From the NCBI RefSeq assembly GCF_945952365.1, contig NZ_CAMFHX010000019.1, forward strand, positions 1-46,151: DNA of 46,151 nt, given 5' to 3'. The notes below the pieces were generated by a model. That model worked only from the letters and a program-made list of their open reading frames with translations, had not been told where the DNA came from and searched no databases. Positions 6,046 through 13,125 of the stretch are shown in pieces. The DNA is from an uncultured Cetobacterium sp. (lineage in GTDB: Bacteria > Fusobacteriota > Fusobacteriia > Fusobacteriales > Fusobacteriaceae). The stretch's first letter is position 1; each line of letters begins with the position of its first letter. The position numbers and the translations under genes are program-made.

Positions 6046-6840
6046 TTGTTTTCTTTTTCAAAATTTTTCCTAGCATCTTCCATTGAAGAAGCATATTCAG
6101 AACTTGTAAAAAATAAAAAAAATATTATTCTTGGTGGAACTTCATATTTAAGAATGGGAAATACTGCTTGGAATGTTGCTATTGACTTATCTAATCTAAA
6201 TTTAAACTATATTTTAGAAGATGAAGAGACTATATCTATAGGAGCTATGACAACTTTTAGAAACCTTGAGACTAACTCACTTTTAAAAGAATACTTTGGT
6301 GATATTTTCAAAACTGCTTTAAAAGATATTATTGGTGTGCAATTTAGAAGTAACGTAACTGTTGGAGCAACAGTTTTTAGTAAATATGGTTTCTCTGATT
6401 TAATACCTGTGTTACTATCTTTAAATGCTAAAATAAAACTATTCAATGGTGGAGTTTTAGCTTTAGAAGATTTCTTAAACGAGAAAGAGATTAGAAAAGA
6501 TATTTTAGTCGAAATTATTATTCCTAAAAAAATATCTAAGACATCTTTCCAATGTGTTAGAAAAAGTAAAACAGATTATTCTGTTGTTAACTTAGCTATC
6601 TCTTACTCAGAAAGTAAAATAACTATTGCAGTTGGTTCAAGACCAGGTAAAGCTATGTTAGCTCAAAAAACTATGAATATTTTAAACAATAGTGAAAATA
6701 TTGAAAAAGACATTATTAATGCTATTAAATATATTGGAGATGAAATTCCTTTAGATTCAAATATGAGAGGTTCTAAGACATATAGAGAACTTCTTTTAAC
6801 AGCATTACTTAAAAAAGGAATTCAGGAGGTTTTAAATTAA
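6046..6840 (+). CDS. xdhB: Xanthine dehydrogenase-type FAD-binding subunit
   Basis: 264 residues of the molybdopterin dehydrogenase FAD-binding family. The N-terminal flavin loop reads IILGGTSYLRMG (about 28-40), a variant of the AGGTDL motif. A second FAD contact lies in SNVTVGATVFSKYGFSDLIPVLLSL (about 103-128), and the CO-dehydrogenase flavoprotein C-terminal domain fills 160-264. It passes electrons from the Fe-S subunit to NAD or another acceptor. The start is TTG at 6046, 7 bases after GGAGG; no ATG is better placed. The stop overlaps the next gene's ATG by one base. The length is slightly short of the 280-295 usual for stand-alone XdhB. Confidence 0.88.
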   Translation: MFSFSKFFLASSIEEAYSELVKNKKNIILGGTSYLRMGNTAWNVAIDLSNLNLNYILEDEETISIGAMTTFRNLETNSLLKEYFGDIFKTALKDIIGVQFRSNVTVGATVFSKYGFSDLIPVLLSLNAKIKLFNGGVLALEDFLNEKEIRKDILVEIIIPKKISKTSFQCVRKSKTDYSVVNLAISYSESKITIAVGSRPGKAMLAQKTMNILNNSENIEKDIINAIKYIGDEIPLDSNMRGSKTYRELLLTALLKKGIQEVLN

Positions 6841-7304
6841 TGTTATTGACAACTACTATAAATGGTAGAAGAAAAGAGATTCTTATTAAAGATGACGACT
6901 ACCTACTTGATGTTTTAAGAAAAGAGGGATACCTAAGTGTTAAAAGAGGGTGTGACACTGGAGCTTGCGGACTTTGTACAGTTCTTTTAAATGGATCGCC
7001 TATACTTTCTTGTAGCACTCTTGCTGCTAGAGCTGCCGGGAAACAAATCTCTACAATAGAGCATTTCCCTGTAGAAGCTAAAAAATTTGCCTCTTTCATG
7101 ACAGCTGAGGGTGCTGAGCAATGTGGTTTTTGTTCTCCTGGATTCACTTTAACAGTACTTGCTATGATTAAAGAGTTAACTAATCCAACTGATGAAGAAA
7201 TTATGCATTATTTAAATGGAAACCTTTGTAGATGTAGTGGATATGTATCTCAACTTAGAGCTATCAAAAACTTTATGGAGGAGATGAATAATGAAAATTG
7301 TTAA
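6840..7304 (+). CDS. xdhC: Xanthine dehydrogenase-type [2Fe-2S] subunit
   Basis: 154 residues carrying two [2Fe-2S] clusters. The plant-ferredoxin-like N-terminal cluster is ligated by C38, C43, C46 and C58. The C-terminal helical-bundle cluster is ligated by C95, C98, C130 and C132 (CGFCSPG and CRCSGY). All eight ligands are present and the length is typical. The subunit conducts electrons from the Mo site to FAD. It overlaps the FAD subunit by one base and the large subunit by 14 bases, so the three chains are translationally coupled in the order FAD, FeS, Mo. The symbol follows E. coli usage. Confidence 0.93.
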   Translation: MLLTTTINGRRKEILIKDDDYLLDVLRKEGYLSVKRGCDTGACGLCTVLLNGSPILSCSTLAARAAGKQISTIEHFPVEAKKFASFMTAEGAEQCGFCSPGFTLTVLAMIKELTNPTDEEIMHYLNGNLCRCSGYVSQLRAIKNFMEEMNNENC

Positions 7305-9543
7305 TACATCTGTCAAAAAAGTAGATGGAATGGGTGTTGTTACAGGAAATCCTGCCTATACAGAGGATTTAATCCTAAATAACAATGTTCTAACTATAAA
7401 GCTACTTAGATCTCCTCATGCTTTTGCAAAAATTAAATCTATTGATGTTTCGATAGCTTTAAAAGTTCCTGGTGTTGAAGCTGTTTACACTCACGAAGAT
7501 ACACCCAAAACTAGATTCACTTTAGCTGGACAAAGCTTCCCGGAACCATCTCCATACGATAGAAGAATTCTTGATGAGTATGTTAGATATGTAGGTGATC
7601 CTGTTGCTATAATAGCTGCTGAAGATGAAAGAGCTGCTGAAAAAGCTATGAAATTAATTAAAGTTCAGTACGAGGTTTTAGAACCTATTTTAGATTTTGA
7701 AAAAGCGATTGATTCTCACATCTTAGTTCATCCTGAAGAGGTTCACACTAATTTTGAAATTGGATATGAAAGAGAAAGAAATATAGCCGCTAAAGCTTAT
7801 GCTGAAAAACCTGGAGTAGATGATGGATTTTTACAAAGTGATATTATTCTTGAAAGAACCTACTACACTCAGCCTCAGATGCACGCTATGATGGAAACTT
7901 ATAGATCATACAGCTACTTCGATGTAAATGGAAGACTTACAACAATTAGTTCTACACAGATTCCATTCCATGTAAGAAGACACCTTGCTAGAGCGTTGGA
8001 GATGCCTTCAAGCAAATTAAGAGTTATTAAACCTAGAATAGGTGGTGGGTTTGGAGGAAAACAAACAGCTGTTTGTGAAATTTACTCAGCTTTTGTTACT
8101 TTAAAAACTGGTAAACCATCTAAGATTATATATAATAGAAAAGAAACTCATACATGTACAACTACAAGACACGGTATGAGATTGGATGTAAAAATCGGTG
8201 CAGACTTAGAAGGAAATATCAAGGCTATTGATATCAAAGCTCTTTCTAACGCTGGTGCTTATGGAGAGCATGCTCCTACGGTTACATCTCTTGTATCATA
8301 TAAAACTTTCCCACTTTATGATACTGTTCCAATGAGATTTAATGCCAATATAGTTTATTCTAACACTATGAATGCTGGTGCTTTTAGAGGTTATGGTGCT
8401 ACTCAAGGTACATTTGCTGTTGAATCTATTATCAATGAGTTAGCTCACGAGCTTAATATTGACCCTACAGTTATTAGAATGAAAAATTTAGTTGAACCTG
8501 CTGAGGGGAAATATATTACAAGTGGAGATATTAAAAAATGTATTGAAATTGGTAAAGCAAACTTTAATTGGGAAGAGAGAGTTATTCCTAGAGAAGTAGC
8601 TCCTAATAAAGTTAGAGCGGCTGGAATGGCTGTTACTATGCAAGGATCTGGAATTGCTGGAGTAGATACTGCTGCTGCAACTATTAAACTTGGAGATAGA
8701 GGAGACTTTAATCTGATGATTGGAGTTACTGATATGGGACAAGGGTGTGATACTGTTCTTACACAAATGGCTGCTGAAGTTTTAGATGTTCCTATGGATA
8801 GAGTTGCAATTCATTCGGCTGATACAGATTTATCTCCGTACGATCCTGGAGCATACGCTTCAAGTGGAACTTATGTTACTGGAAATGCTGTTATTATCGC
8901 TGCTAATAAAATGAAAGAAGAGATTCTTAAAGGCGCTGCAAAAATGTTTAACGTTGATATAAATGAAATTGAGTATCTTGGTACTGATTTAAAAATTGGA
9001 GATAAGCTTGTCTCTTTAGAAGAGTTTGCACAGCGTTCAATCTCATTTGAAGGAATGAATCAAATTACAACTACTGGAACTTGGGGAGGAGAAACTTCAC
9101 CACCACCATTCATAGCTGGATTCGCTGAAGTTGAAGTAGATACTCTTACTGGAGAAGTTGAGGTTATTGATTATCTTTCTGTTGTTGACTGCGGAACTCC
9201 TATAAACCCTAACTTAGTTAAGGTTCAAGTTGAAGGAGGAGCATCACAAGGAATTGGGCTTGCTCTTTTTGAAGATATAAAGTATGATAAAAAAGGAAGA
9301 GTTATTTCAGACTCTTTAATGCAATATAAAATACCATCAAGACTTGATTGTAAAAGTATAAGAGTAGAAATTTCAAACTCTTATGAAAAAACAGGACCTT
9401 TCGGAGCTAAATCTGTTGGTGAAGTTGTTGTTAATACTCCTGCTCCTGCTATTGCAGATGCTGTTTATAACGCAACTAAAGTTAGAGTTAGAGCCTTACC
9501 TGTAACTGCTGAAAAAGTTCTTATGGGAATATTTAACTTATAA
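7291..9543 (+). CDS. xdhA: Molybdenum hydroxylase large subunit (xanthine/purine dehydrogenase, probably Se-dependent)
   Basis: 750 residues of the xanthine oxidase molybdopterin-binding family: the hammerhead domain about 15-125, then the two Moco domains. Cofactor-binding motifs are IGGGFGGKQ (about 250-258), GAFRGYGATQG (about 365-375) and TDMGQGCDTVL (about 483-493). The C-terminal GAKSVGE (about 707-713) ends with the expected catalytic Glu. At the bovine Glu802 position (GGKE) this protein has Gln, so substrate handling may differ from classical xanthine oxidase. The adjoining YqeC-MocA gene suggests a cytosine-dinucleotide molybdopterin that also carries labile selenium. The ATG lies 14 bases inside the FeS gene behind GGAGGAG. 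Substrates such as hypoxanthine or xanthine are inferred from the permease, xpt and riboswitch; nicotinate or another heterocycle cannot be excluded. Confidence 0.9.
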   Translation: MKIVNTSVKKVDGMGVVTGNPAYTEDLILNNNVLTIKLLRSPHAFAKIKSIDVSIALKVPGVEAVYTHEDTPKTRFTLAGQSFPEPSPYDRRILDEYVRYVGDPVAIIAAEDERAAEKAMKLIKVQYEVLEPILDFEKAIDSHILVHPEEVHTNFEIGYERERNIAAKAYAEKPGVDDGFLQSDIILERTYYTQPQMHAMMETYRSYSYFDVNGRLTTISSTQIPFHVRRHLARALEMPSSKLRVIKPRIGGGFGGKQTAVCEIYSAFVTLKTGKPSKIIYNRKETHTCTTTRHGMRLDVKIGADLEGNIKAIDIKALSNAGAYGEHAPTVTSLVSYKTFPLYDTVPMRFNANIVYSNTMNAGAFRGYGATQGTFAVESIINELAHELNIDPTVIRMKNLVEPAEGKYITSGDIKKCIEIGKANFNWEERVIPREVAPNKVRAAGMAVTMQGSGIAGVDTAAATIKLGDRGDFNLMIGVTDMGQGCDTVLTQMAAEVLDVPMDRVAIHSADTDLSPYDPGAYASSGTYVTGNAVIIAANKMKEEILKGAAKMFNVDINEIEYLGTDLKIGDKLVSLEEFAQRSISFEGMNQITTTGTWGGETSPPPFIAGFAEVEVDTLTGEVEVIDYLSVVDCGTPINPNLVKVQVEGGASQGIGLALFEDIKYDKKGRVISDSLMQYKIPSRLDCKSIRVEISNSYEKTGPFGAKSVGEVVVNTPAPAIADAVYNATKVRVRALPVTAEKVLMGIFNL

Positions 9544-9571
9544 CTTCAAAAAGTAAAACGGGAGGAGCTTT

Positions 9572-10849
9572 ATGATTGAACTATTCAATATAAAAAAGGG
9601 TGATATAATATCAATTACTGGAGCTGGTGGAAAAACATCTCTCATGTTTCATCTAGCTAATACACTCAAAAAAAATGGAACTGTTCTCATAGCTACAACC
9701 ACAAAAATATTTAAACCAGAAATTACAGAAAATAATAGTTTTATTTTCATATATCCTGAGGAGATTTCAACTTTATCTCCTCAGGATAATTTTATACATA
9801 TCTTTTGCCCTGAAGTTGTGAATAATAAAATTATGAGTGCAGATTTTGAAGATTTAAATGTGTTGAGAAAATATTTTGATTATATATTGATAGAAGCTGA
9901 TGGAAGTGCTAATAAGCCTTTAAAAGGTTGGAGAGATAACGAACCTAACATATTTCCAAATACTACTAAAACTATTGCTGTTGTAGATATTACGGCTTTA
10001 CAGAAAGAAAAAAATGAGACAAATATTCATAGATTTGAACTTTTTCAAAAACAATACTTTAATTTTAATAAAACTATTGAAAAAAATGACTATATAGGGT
10101 ATATTAATTCAAATATATTTTTTAATAAATTTTCAGGAGAACAAATATTCTTTTTCAATAAAATAGAAAGTTTAGAAATCTTCGAAGATTTTTTTAATAT
10201 TGCTAATAAAATTAGTAACTCTCAGAATATCTATTTTGGATCTATTTTTAAAAATAATTTCTATAGATTCAAAAATATAACTCCAATTGTTTTAGCATCT
10301 GGATTTTCAAAAAGATTTTCTGAAGATAAACTGAGTTATAAACTAAAAAATAATAAAACTATTTTAGAAATAACTTTAGAAAATATAAGTAAAATAGATT
10401 TTAAAGAAAAACTTTTAGTTGGGAAAAATAATTTCCACTTAAAATTATCTGAAAAATTTGGATTTAAATTTATTGAAAATAAAAATCCTGAGCTTGGGCA
10501 AAGCAACTCTGTAGTTTTAGGAACTTTAAAGGCAACTCTAGCAGGATATCTTTTCATTCCTGGAGATATGCCATTTTTAACAAAAGAATCTATTTTAAAA
10601 ATTATTCTAGAGTTTCAAAAGTCAAATCAAATTATTGTTCCATTTATCAATGGAGAAAAAAGTGCACCTATTTTATTTCCTAAGGTTTATTTTAAAGATT
10701 TAATCGCTTTAAAAGGAGATACTGGTGGACGTGAAATTTTGAAACGAGAAAACTTTATAAAATGTAATTTTAAAAACTCAACTGAGTTTTTTGATATAGA
10801 TACACAAAATGATTTAAAAATATTAGAAACACTGGAGGAACAAATATGA
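9572..10849 (+). CDS. yqeC: Fusion: YqeC selenium-cofactor protein + MocA-like molybdopterin nucleotidyltransferase
   Basis: 425 residues. Residues 1 to about 225 match YqeC, the accessory protein of selenium-dependent molybdenum hydroxylases: P-loop ITGAGGKTSLMFHLA near residue 15, then ATTTKIF and IEADGSANKPLKGW. Residues about 234-425 are a MobA/MocA-type nucleotidyltransferase with LASGFSKRFSEDKL (nucleotide loop), PGDMPFL (metal-binding Asp, about 332) and KGDTGGREIL. In related systems these are separate proteins (E. coli yqeC and ygfJ). MocA makes molybdopterin cytosine dinucleotide; YqeC is required for the selenium-modified cofactor. A single open frame with no gap implies a true fusion. 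The GGGAGGAG site fits the ATG. The final ATGA overlaps the xpt start. Confidence 0.85.
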   Translation: MIELFNIKKGDIISITGAGGKTSLMFHLANTLKKNGTVLIATTTKIFKPEITENNSFIFIYPEEISTLSPQDNFIHIFCPEVVNNKIMSADFEDLNVLRKYFDYILIEADGSANKPLKGWRDNEPNIFPNTTKTIAVVDITALQKEKNETNIHRFELFQKQYFNFNKTIEKNDYIGYINSNIFFNKFSGEQIFFFNKIESLEIFEDFFNIANKISNSQNIYFGSIFKNNFYRFKNITPIVLASGFSKRFSEDKLSYKLKNNKTILEITLENISKIDFKEKLLVGKNNFHLKLSEKFGFKFIENKNPELGQSNSVVLGTLKATLAGYLFIPGDMPFLTKESILKIILEFQKSNQIIVPFINGEKSAPILFPKVYFKDLIALKGDTGGREILKRENFIKCNFKNSTEFFDIDTQNDLKILETLEEQI

Positions 10850-11412
10850 AATTATTAGAGGAATACATTGAAAAATACGGGTCTGTGACTGACAGCTCTA
10901 TCTTAAAGGTAGATAGCTTTATCAATCACCAAATTGATCCCGTTTTAATGATAGAGATTGGTGAAGAGTTTAAAAAACGTTTCGAAGGAAAAAACATAAA
11001 TAAAATCCTTACTATTGAGGCTTCTGGAATTGCTATCGGTATAGCTGCAGCTTACGCTTTTAAAGTACCTATGGTATTTGCTAAAAAGAAAAAACCATCT
11101 ACTATGGGAGATTCTTACAATGCAAATGTGCACTCTTTCACTAAAAAAACTGATTACAATATCACAGTTTCAAAAGAATTCTTATCTCCTGAAGATAATA
11201 TTCTTGTTGTTGACGATTTCCTAGCTATGGGAAATGCTATTATTGGTTTAAAAAATATCATTGAACAAGCTGGAGCTAATCTTGCTGGCGTTGGAATAGT
11301 TATTGAAAAAGGGTTCCAACCAGGTGGTACAATATTAAAAGAGCAAGGAATCCACTTAGAATCCCTTGCTATCATAGAATCACTAGAAAATAATATTATC
11401 ACTTTAAGATAA
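10846..11412 (+). CDS. xpt: Xanthine phosphoribosyltransferase
   Basis: 188 residues, the usual length for Xpt. The type I PRTase signature is ILVVDDFLAMGNA (about 122-134), which binds PRPP. The N-terminus (MKLLEEYIEKYGSV) and VDSFINHQIDP are typical of Bacillus Xpt. It converts xanthine plus PRPP to XMP, feeding guanine nucleotide synthesis. Its ATG overlaps the stop of the YqeC-MocA gene (ATGA), making it the last gene of the riboswitch operon. In Bacillus xpt also sits under a guanine riboswitch, which supports both the gene call and the control logic. Its stop codon directly abuts the stop of the convergent gene, with no terminator in between. Confidence 0.95.
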   Translation: MKLLEEYIEKYGSVTDSSILKVDSFINHQIDPVLMIEIGEEFKKRFEGKNINKILTIEASGIAIGIAAAYAFKVPMVFAKKKKPSTMGDSYNANVHSFTKKTDYNITVSKEFLSPEDNILVVDDFLAMGNAIIGLKNIIEQAGANLAGVGIVIEKGFQPGGTILKEQGIHLESLAIIESLENNIITLR

Positions 11413-11988
11413 TTAGCTAGCTAGAGCTGGGAAAAATCCTAAAATTGTAAAAATAATTACAATTAACAAGATTTTTCTTCGCTCTTTTTTTAATATCCTA
11501 CTTTTATCCTCTATCTCTTTCCCTTTATAATTTTTTCTCCAATAAATATATCCTATCAGCGTTGCTAAAATATAACCTATTATATAGCATATAACATCCG
11601 CTGAGTCAAAAGTTCCTATAAAAGTTCCATGTCCTCCATAGATACCTTGAAAAATCTCAACTCCAACTATAGAAATGAATATCAAATTAAATATATTCTG
11701 TGCTTGTTTATAATAATATCTATTATGCAATATCGAAACTCCCATAGAAAATAACCACAACCCATCTGGAAGTGAATATATTACCCAATTTGGTATATGC
11801 TTTCTGTAAACCCATACAATTTTTCTAATTGCTCTTATATATGGATCTAGATATATCAACTCAACGAACTGATAGTAAAATAATTTTCTACTTCTAAATA
11901 GTAGATATATCAAAACTCCTAATGAAAATGACAACACCACAATAAATATTTTATTCAGTGACCTCTTTTCCAAAAATACCTTTTTCAT
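11413..11988 (-). CDS. Multi-pass membrane protein, possibly VanZ-like
   Basis: 191 residues with about five or six hydrophobic segments (near 13-31, 65-82, 97-110, 130-148, 170-187). The stretch EIFQGIYGGHGTFIGTFDSADVI followed by GYILATLIGY resembles the E/D-x2-Q ... D-x2-x-N/G pattern of VanZ-like proteins, but the match is weak and I would not assign a function. It overlaps the end of mnmH by 38 bases, with GGTGAG about 8 bases before the ATG, so it is the second gene of an mnmH operon. The stop codon is immediately next to the xpt stop. Confidence 0.6.
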   Translation of the reverse strand: MKKVFLEKRSLNKIFIVVLSFSLGVLIYLLFRSRKLFYYQFVELIYLDPYIRAIRKIVWVYRKHIPNWVIYSLPDGLWLFSMGVSILHNRYYYKQAQNIFNLIFISIVGVEIFQGIYGGHGTFIGTFDSADVICYIIGYILATLIGYIYWRKNYKGKEIEDKSRILKKERRKILLIVIIFTILGFFPALAS

Positions 11989-12991
11989 TTAGATATCTCA
12001 CCACTTTCTCCACACCTTCATCTAAATTATCATAGAATATCTCTATGTCATAATTATATTTTTCAATACTTTTTTGATAAAGCGGATCATAATATTCAAC
12101 CATTAAAACTTCTGATAATTCTTTTATCTTATTTTGAGATAACATCTCTGAATATTCTTGATACTTTGCTTTTGGTACATATCTTCCAACTTTATCCAAA
12201 CACTTCTGTAACTCTTCTAAAGTAGCTCCTGCGTAATCTTCATCTATTATCTGCAATCTATGTTCAATCGACGTTTCTAAAGAGATATGAATCCCTTCTC
12301 CTAACGAATGGAATATATCTTCATGAACATATATATTTCCTATTCTTTTACTTTCGCTTTCTGCTAAAACATACTCTGGCTTTTTTGTATGTAAAAAATC
12401 AAATACTAACGAATCAAATCTCTTTTGGCTCTGATCTCTCTTTTCACAAACCCCACCAAAGAATGAACCTTTATGATCTGCCATTTTCTCTAAATCTAAA
12501 ACAGAGTATCCTCTCTCCTCTAAAGCGTTTAGTATCTTTGTTTTTCCTATTCCTGTTTTTCCGTGTAAAACAAAATATTTTATTCCTTTATTACATTCAC
12601 CAGTATTTTTTAATATATACTGTCTGTAAGCTCTATATCCTCCCTCTAACTTCCAAGTTGTATAACCTAAAGCTGCAAAAAGAGCTGACATCGATCCACT
12701 TCTCATTCCTCCACGAGCACAATAAAATACAATTCTTCCCTTGGCATGTTTTTGCACTTCTTTAAATATTATTGGTAATCTTTTAGATATTGCTTCTATT
12801 CCTAATTCTTTTGCTTTCTCTGGAGAAACTTGTTTATATGCTGTTCCAACTTCAACTCTTTCATCATCTAAAAGTAAGGGGATATTTATAGCTCCTGGAA
12901 TCCCTTCCTCTTCAAACTCTTTTGGGGTTCTTACATCTATTAGAGTGTAGTTTCTTTCTTTTAATAAATCTTCATATTTTACTATAATCAT
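11951..12991 (-). CDS. mnmH: tRNA 2-selenouridine synthase MnmH (SelU)
   Basis: About 346 residues: an N-terminal rhodanese domain (IDVRTPKEF near 22; the catalytic Cys in FYCARGGMRSGS near residue 91) and a C-terminal P-loop domain (HGKTGIGKT near 146). MnmH first geranylates and then replaces sulfur with selenium at wobble 2-thiouridine of Lys, Glu and Gln tRNAs, using selenophosphate. Length and domain order are standard. Two starts are possible: the ATG at 13003 with AAGGAT upstream, or the ATG at 12991 with GGAGG 5 bases upstream. The second is preferred because a TATACT -10 near 13017 would start the RNA just before the first ATG. It adds a second selenium use next to selC and the hydroxylase. 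Confidence 0.92.
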   Translation of the reverse strand: MIIVKYEDLLKERNYTLIDVRTPKEFEEEGIPGAINIPLLLDDERVEVGTAYKQVSPEKAKELGIEAISKRLPIIFKEVQKHAKGRIVFYCARGGMRSGSMSALFAALGYTTWKLEGGYRAYRQYILKNTGECNKGIKYFVLHGKTGIGKTKILNALEERGYSVLDLEKMADHKGSFFGGVCEKRDQSQKRFDSLVFDFLHTKKPEYVLAESESKRIGNIYVHEDIFHSLGEGIHISLETSIEHRLQIIDEDYAGATLEELQKCLDKVGRYVPKAKYQEYSEMLSQNKIKELSEVLMVEYYDPLYQKSIEKYNYDIEIFYDNLDEGVEKVVRYLNEKGIFGKEVTE

Positions 12992-13077
12992 CTCTTCCTC
13001 CATTTTTTATCCTTATAGTATATTCTACTATGATTTTTAATAAAATTGAATATTATTTATATAAAAAAAATCTTTAA

Positions 13078-13114
13078 TGTGATAAAATTTATTATAAAAT
13101 TAACTTTTATCACA
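13078..13114 (+). promoter_or_regulatory. recQ promoter flanked by a 10-bp inverted repeat
   Basis: TGTGATAAAA (13078-13087) and TTTTATCACA (13105-13114) are perfect inverted arms 17 bases apart. They enclose a TATAAA (13093-13098) that could be the recQ -10. The arms would sit just upstream of the -10 and at +1, a plausible repressor operator; if transcribed from further up, they would form a hairpin before the AAAGGAAG ribosome site. Confidence 0.5.
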
Positions 13115-13125
13115 GAAAGGAAGTT

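Noticed and set aside
8488..8766. Ser/Asn-rich minus-strand frame inside the hydroxylase gene
   Set aside because: A shadow of the strongly conserved plus-strand gene; its composition reflects the opposite strand's codons.
11443..11464. AATTGTAA/TTACAATT hairpin as a terminator of xpt
   Set aside because: It lies inside the opposite gene, is all A/T apart from two pairs and has no adjacent T run.
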